Assembly: GCA_029168955.1 (NCBI GenBank)
Contig: JAPDOI010001808.1
Span: forward strand, 1 to 64,000
Direction of reading: 5' to 3'
DNA from: Aplectana chamaeleonis
Lineage: Eukaryota > Nematoda > Chromadorea > Rhabditida > Cosmocercidae
Length of the DNA stretch: 64,000 nt
Below the pieces are notes generated by a model. The model did no database searches, was not told where the DNA came from, and saw only the letters and a list, made by a program, of their open reading frames with translations. The translations under genes were made by a program, and so were the position numbers. Below, in pieces: positions 58,301 to 64,000 of this stretch (positions within the stretch are counted from its first letter, which is position 1; every line of letters starts with the position of its first letter).

Positions 58301-61300
58301 TGGGTCGGCGAAGCCGGCCCATCGTTCGGCGAAGCCGAACGAATACTACACGCGTGGTGAATGGAGGTGGGTCGGCGAAGCCGGCCCATGATACGTCGAA
58401 GCCGAACGAATACTATACGGAGGGTAGCAGGCGAAGTCGGCCCATCGTTTGGCGGAGCCAAACGAATACTACGCGTGGTGATTGGAGGTGGGTCGACGAA
58501 GCCGGCCCATCGTTCGGCGAAGCCGAACGAATACTACACGGAGGGTGGCCGGCGAAGCCGGCCCTTCGTTCGGCAGAGCCTAATGAATACTACGAGTGGT
58601 GAATGGAGGTTGGTCGGCGAAGCCGAACGAATACTACGCTTGGCGATTGGAGGTGGGTCGGCGAAGTGGCCCATCGTTCGGCGAAGCCGAACGAATACTA
58701 CGCGTGGTGATTGGAGGTGGGTCGGCGAAGCGGGCTATCGTTCGGCGAAGCCGAACGAATACTACGCGTGGTGATTGGAGGTGGTCGGCGAAGTTGGCTC
58801 CAATGTTCGGCGGAGCCGAACGAATACTACGCGTGGTGATTGGAGGTGGGTCGGCGAAGCGGGCCCATCGTTCGGCAGAGCCGAATGAATACTACGCGTG
58901 GTGAATGGAGGTGGGTCGGCGAAGCCGGCCCATGATACGTCGAAACCGAACGAATACTATACGGAGGGTAGCAGGCGAAGTCGGCCCATCGTTTGGCGGA
59001 GCCAAACGAATACTACGCGTGGTGATTGGAGGTGAGTCGGCGAAGCCGTCCCATCGTTCGGCGAAGCCGAACGAATACCACGGAGAGTGGCCGGCGAAGC
59101 CGGCTTCTTCGTTCGGCGGGCCGAATGAATACTACGCTTGGTGATTGGAGGTGGGTCGGCGAAGCGGGCCCATCGTTCGGCAAAGCCGAACGAATACTAC
59201 GCGTGGTGAATGGAGGTGGGTCGGCGAAGCCGAACGAATACTACGCGTGGTGAATGGAGGTGGGTCGGCGAAGCCGGCCCATGAATGATACGTCGAAGCC
59301 GAACGAATACTATACGGAGGGTAGCAGGTGAAGTCGGCCCATCGTTTGGCGGAGCAAAGCGAATACTACGCGTGGTGATTGGAGGTGGGTCGGCGAAGCC
59401 GGCCCATCGTTCGGCAAATCCGAACGAATACTACACGGAGAGTGGCCGGCGAAGCCGACCCTTCGTTCGGCAGAGCCGAATGAATACTACGCGTGGTGAA
59501 TGGAGGTGGGTCGGCGAAGCCGGCCCATCGTTCGGCGAAGCCGAACGAATACTACGCGTGGTGAATGGAGGTGGGTCGGCGAAGCCGGCCCATGATACGT
59601 CGAAGCCGAACGAATACTATACAGAGGGTAGCAGGCGAAGTCGGCCCATCGTTTGGCGGAGCCAAACGAATACTACGCGTGGTGATTGGAGGTGAGTCGG
59701 CGAAGTTGGCTCATCGTTCGGCGAAGCCGAACGAATACTACGTGGTGATTTGGAGGTGGCCGGCGAAGCCGGCTCTTCGTTCGGCAGAGCCGAATGAATA
59801 CTACGCTTGGTGATTGGAGGTGGGTCGGCGAAGCCGGGCTCATCGTTCGGCAAAGCCGAACGAATACTACGCGTGGTGAATGGAGGTGGAGTCGGCGAAG
59901 CCGAACGAATACTACGCGTGGTGAATGGAGGTGGGTCGGCGAAGCCGGCCCATCGAATGATACGTCGAAGCCGAACGAATACTATACGCGTGGTGATTGG
60001 AGGTGGGTCGGCGAAGTGGTCATCGTTCGGCGGAGCCGAACGAATACTACGCGTGGTGATTTGAGGTGGGTCGGCGAAGCGGCTCATCGTTCGGCGAAGC
60101 CGAACGAATACTACGCGTGGTGAATGGAGGTGGGTCGGCGAAGTCGCGAACGCGACCGTGGTGATTGAAAATTTTTAAAGGACGTTCACCGGCGGTAGCC
60201 GAATGATCGCAATACCACGGAGGGTAGGAAGTCGGCGAAGTCGGCCCATCGTTTGGCGGAGCCAAACGAATACTACGCGTGGTGATTGAGGTGGGTCGGC
60301 GAAGCCGGCTCCATCGTTCGTCGAAGCCGAACGAATACTACGTGATTGAGGGTGGCGGCGAAGCGGGACCATCGTTCGGCAAAGCCGAACGAATACTACG
60401 CGTGGTGAATGGAGGTGGGTCGGCGAAGCCGAACGAATACTACGCTTGGTGATTGGTGGTGGGTAGGCGAAGCGGGCCCATCGTTCGGCGAAGCCGAACG
60501 AATACTACGCGTGGTGATTGGAGGTGGGTCGGCGAAGTCGGCCCATCGTTAAGCGAAGCCGAACGAATACTACGCGTGAGATTGAGGTGGGTCGGCGAAG
60601 TTGGTTCATCGTTCGGCGAAGCCGAACGAATACTACGCGTGGTGATTGGAGGTAGGTCGGCGAAGCCGGCCCATCGTTTGGCGGAGCCGAACGAATACTA
60701 CGCGTGGTGAATGGAGGTGGGTTGGCGAAGCCGGCCCATGATACGTCGAAGCCGAACGAATACTACGCGGTGATGGAGGGTAGCAGGCGAAATGGCCCAT
60801 CGTTTGGCGGAGCCAAACGAATACTACGCGTGGTGATTGAGGTGAGTCGGCGAAGTTGTCCCATCGTTCGGCGAAGCCGAACGAATACTACGCGTGGTGA
60901 ATTGGAGGTGGGTCGGCGAAGCTGGCTCATCGTTCGGCAGAGCCGAATGAATACTACGCTTGGTGATTGAGGTGGGTCGGCGAAGGCCCATCGTTCGGCA
61001 AAGCCGAATGAATACTACGCGTGGTGAATGGAGGTGGGTCGGCGAAGCCGAACGAATACTACGCGTGGTGAATGGAGGTGGGTCGGCGAAGCCGGCCCAT
61101 GAATGATACGTCGAAGCCGAACAAATACTATACGGAGGGTAGCAGGTGAAGTCGGCCCATCGTTTGGCGGAGCAAAGCGAATACTACGCGTGGTGATTGG
61201 AGGTGGGTCGGCGAAGCCGGCCCATCGTTCAGCAAATCCGAATGAATACTACGCGTGGTGAATGGAGGTGGGTCGGCGAAGCCGAACGAATACTACGCGT

Positions 61301-64000
61301 GGTGATTGGAGGTGGGTCGGCGAAGCCGGCCCATGATACGTCGAAGCCGAACGAATACTACACGGAGGGTGGCCGGCGAAGCCGGCCCTTCGTTTGGCAG
61401 AGCCGAATGAATACTACGCGTGGTGAATGGAGGTGGGTCGGCGAAGCCGAACGAATACTACGCGTGGTGAATGGAGGTGGGTCGGCGAAGCCGGCCCATT
61501 ATACGTCGAAGCCGAACAAATACTATACGGAGGGTAGCAGGCGAAGTCGGCCCATCGTTTGGCGGAGCAAACGAATACTACGCGTGGTGATTGGAGGTGG
61601 GTCGGCGAAGCCGGCCCATCGTTCGGCAAATCCAAATGAATACTACGCGTGGTGATTGGAGGTGAGTCGGCGAAGCCGGCCCATCGTTTGGCGGAGCCGA
61701 ATGAATGCTACGCGTGGTGATTGGAAGTGAGTCGGCGGAGCCGGCCCATCGTTTGGCGAAGCCGAACGAATACTACACAGCGGTGGCCGGCAAACCCGGC
61801 CCATCGTTCGGCGAAGCCGCACGAATACTACGCGTGGTGAATGGAGGTGGGTCGGCGAAGCCGGCCCATGATACGTCGAAGCCGAACGATTACTATACGG
61901 AGGGTAGCTGCGAAGTCGGCTCCATCGTTTGGCGGAGCCAAACGAATACTACGCGTGGTGATTGGAGGTGGGTCGGCGAAGCTGGTTCATCGTTCGGCGA
62001 AGCCGAACGAATACTACGCGGTGATTGGAGGTGGGTCGGCGAAGCCGGTCCTTCGTTCGGCAGAGCCGAATGGATACTACGCGTGGTGAATGGAGGTGGA
62101 TCGGCGAAGCCGGCCCATCGTTCGGCGAAGCCGAACGAATACTACGCGTGGTGAATGGAGGTGGTTTGGCGAAGCCGGCCCATGATACGTCGAAGCCGAA
62201 CGAATACTATACGGAGGGTAGCTGGTGAAGTCGGCCCATCGTTTGCGGAGCCAAACCAATACTACGCGTGGTGATTGGAGGTGGGTCGGCGAAGCCGGCC
62301 CATCGTTCGGCGAAGCCGAACGAATACTACACGGAGGGTGGCCGGCGAAGCCGGCCCTTCATTCAGCAGAGCCGAATGAATACTACGCGTGATGATTGGA
62401 GGTGGGTCGGCGAAGCCGGCCATCGTTTGGCGGAGCCGAATGGATACTTCGCTTGGTGATTGGAGGTGAGTCGGCGAAGCCGAACGAATACTACGCCTGA
62501 TGATTGGAGGTGGGTCGGCGAAGCCGGCCCATCGTTCGGCAAAGCCGAACGACTACTACGCGTGGTGAATGGAGGTGGGTCGGCGAAGCCGAACGAATAC
62601 TACGCGTGGTGATTGGAGGTCGGTCGGCGAAGCCGGCCCATCGTTTGGCGGAGCCGAATGGATACTACGCTTGGTGATTGGAGGTGGGTCGGCGAAGCCG
62701 GCCCATGATACGTCGAAGCCGAACGAATACTATACGGAGGGTAGCAGGCGAAGTCGGCCCATCGTTTGGCGGAGCCAAACGAATACTACGCGTGGTGATT
62801 GAGGTGGGTCGGCGAAGCTGGCCCACCGTTCGGCGAAGCCGAACGAATACTACGCTCGGTGATTGGAGGTGGGTCGGCGAAACGGGCCCATCGTTCGGCA
62901 AAGCCGAATGAATACTACGCGTGGTGAATGGAGGTGGGTCGGCGAAGCCGAACGAATACTACGCCTGATGATTGGAGGTGGGTCGGCGAAGCCGGCCCAT
63001 CGTTCGGCAAAGCCGAACGACTACTACGCGTGGTGAATGGAGGTGGGCCGGCGGAGCCGGCCTATCGTTCGGCGAAGCCGAACGAATACTACGCATGGTG
63101 AATGGAGGTGGGTCGGCAAAGCCGGGTAATCGTTCGGCGAAGCCGAACGAATACTACATGGAGGGTGACCGGCGAAGCCGGCCCATTGTTCGGCAGAGCC
63201 GAATGAATACTACGCGTGGTGAATAGAGGTGGGTCGGCGAAGCCGAACGAATACTACGCGTGGTGATTGGAGGTGGGCCGGCGTAGCCGGCCCATCGTTT
63301 GGCGGAGCCTAATGAATACTACGCTTGGTGATTGGAGGTGGGTCGGCGAAGCGGGCCCATCGTTCGGCAAAGCCGAACGAATACTACGCGTGGTGAATGG
63401 AGGTGGGTTGGCGAAGCCGAACGAATACTACGCGTGGTGATTGGAGGTGGGTCGGCGAAGCCGGCTCATGATACGTCGAAGCCGAACGAATACTATACGG
63501 AGGGTAGCAGGCGAAGTCGGCCCATCGTTTGACGGAGCCTTTGGCGGAGCCGAATGAATACTACGCGTGGTGAATGGAGGTGGGTCGGCGAAGCCGAACG
63601 AATACTACGCGTGACGATTGGAGGTGGGTCGGCGAAGCCGGCGCATCGTTTGACGAAGCCGAACGAATACTACGCGGAGGGTAGTCAGGCGAAGTCGGCC
63701 CATAGTTTCGGCGGAGCCGAATGAATACTACGCGTGGTGAATGGAGGTGGGTCGGCGAAGCCGGCATATCGTTCGGCGAAGCCGAACGAATACTACGCGT
63801 GGTGAATGGAGGTGGGTCGGCGGAGCCGGCCCAACGTTTGGCGTAGCCAAACGAATACTATGCATGGTGCATGGAGGTGGGTCGGTGGAGCCGGCCCATC
63901 ATTCGTCGAAGCCGAACGAATACTACCCGTGGGGATTGGAGGTGGGTCGGTGAAGCCGGCCCATCGTTCGGCAAAGCCGAACGAATACTACGCGTGGTAA
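55396..64000 (+). repeat. 65-bp satellite array built of hairpins
   Basis: The consensus monomer runs from GGCGAAGCCGAACGAATACT through ACGCGTGGTGATTGGAGG to TGGGTCGGCGAAGCCGGCCC and ATCGTTC. It holds two hairpins, GTTCGGC-GAA-GCCGAAC and GGTCGGC-GAA-GCCGGCC, and a near-palindrome ACTACGCGTGGT. A variant monomer with GATACGTCGAAGCC and TATACGGAGGGTAGC recurs at higher-order spacing. The array runs off the window end; about 130 monomers are present. Long open frames here come only from the repeat. Confidence 0.95.
60139..60233. other. Divergent interruption in the satellite
   Basis: About 95 bp (CGCGAACGCGACCGTGG, then GAAAATTTTTAAAGGACG) fit the monomer poorly. It may be a decayed monomer or a small insertion; no other feature is seen. 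Confidence 0.5.

Noticed and set aside
62380..62510. CTGATGA in some satellite monomers as a hammerhead ribozyme core
   Set aside because: It is a single-base variant of the usual CGTGGTGA, and the required GAAA core and stems are not positioned around it.
55400..64000. Dozens of arginine/serine-rich open frames of up to about 150 codons
   Set aside because: They arise because a 65-bp unit without stops is read in rotating frames. Codon content repeats in all frames, which is not how a gene behaves.
55396..64000. CRISPR-like regular repeats
   Set aside because: There are no unique spacers, the organism is eukaryotic and no cas genes are present. It is a satellite.

Overview
This window is eukaryotic and almost certainly from a nematode. 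The basis is four near-exact copies of the SL1 spliced-leader sequence, short introns (42-81 nt) with TTTTCTAG-type acceptors, a nematode-type RTE retrotransposon, mariner relics and many palindromic TTAA-flanked elements. There are no prokaryotic-style operons and no long open frames apart from transposons and frames created by tandem repeats. I read it as an accessory, repeat-dense stretch. The species cannot be fixed from sequence alone; a rhabditine or strongylid nematode is an inference.

Layout. Positions 1-9566 and 26041-46312 are two copies of one segment in the same orientation and block order (about 92-97% identical where I aligned by eye). Copy 2 was enlarged by later insertions, each of which can be read against the empty site in copy 1: a full-length RTE LINE (28251-31530, 7-bp target duplication), a TA-flanked inverted-repeat MITE (31616-31843), a 5.6-kb foldback-type element whose inverted arms are built of short tandem repeats (37218-42809), and a second TA-flanked foldback MITE (42874-43105). 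Copy 1 in turn has a TTAA element (8142-8621) that copy 2 lacks.

Between the copies lie two TTCGAA-rich minisatellites, mariner relics (14706-14927 and 16484-17680), nested TTAA elements, and a plus-strand gene island at about 20100-25100. The island holds a frameshifted member of an unrecognised multi-exon family, a decayed C2H2-finger gene, two copies of a C-terminal exon, and one intact five-exon gene (23796-24690, 208 codons). An SL1 sequence is encoded in the genome 25 bp upstream of that gene's ATG. A decayed paralogue of the first family lies at 33485-35560 and is split by a nested pair of TTAA elements.

After the duplication come a 2.3-kb non-autonomous LTR retrotransposon (47238-49568, with target duplication, primer-binding site and polypurine tract), more TTAA elements, a 172-bp tandem array, and from 55396 to the window end a 65-bp satellite. 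Each satellite monomer carries two 7-bp-stem hairpins whose variants show compensatory changes. The only gene I regard as plausibly functional is the one at 23796-24690; the rest is mobile, repetitive or decayed DNA.
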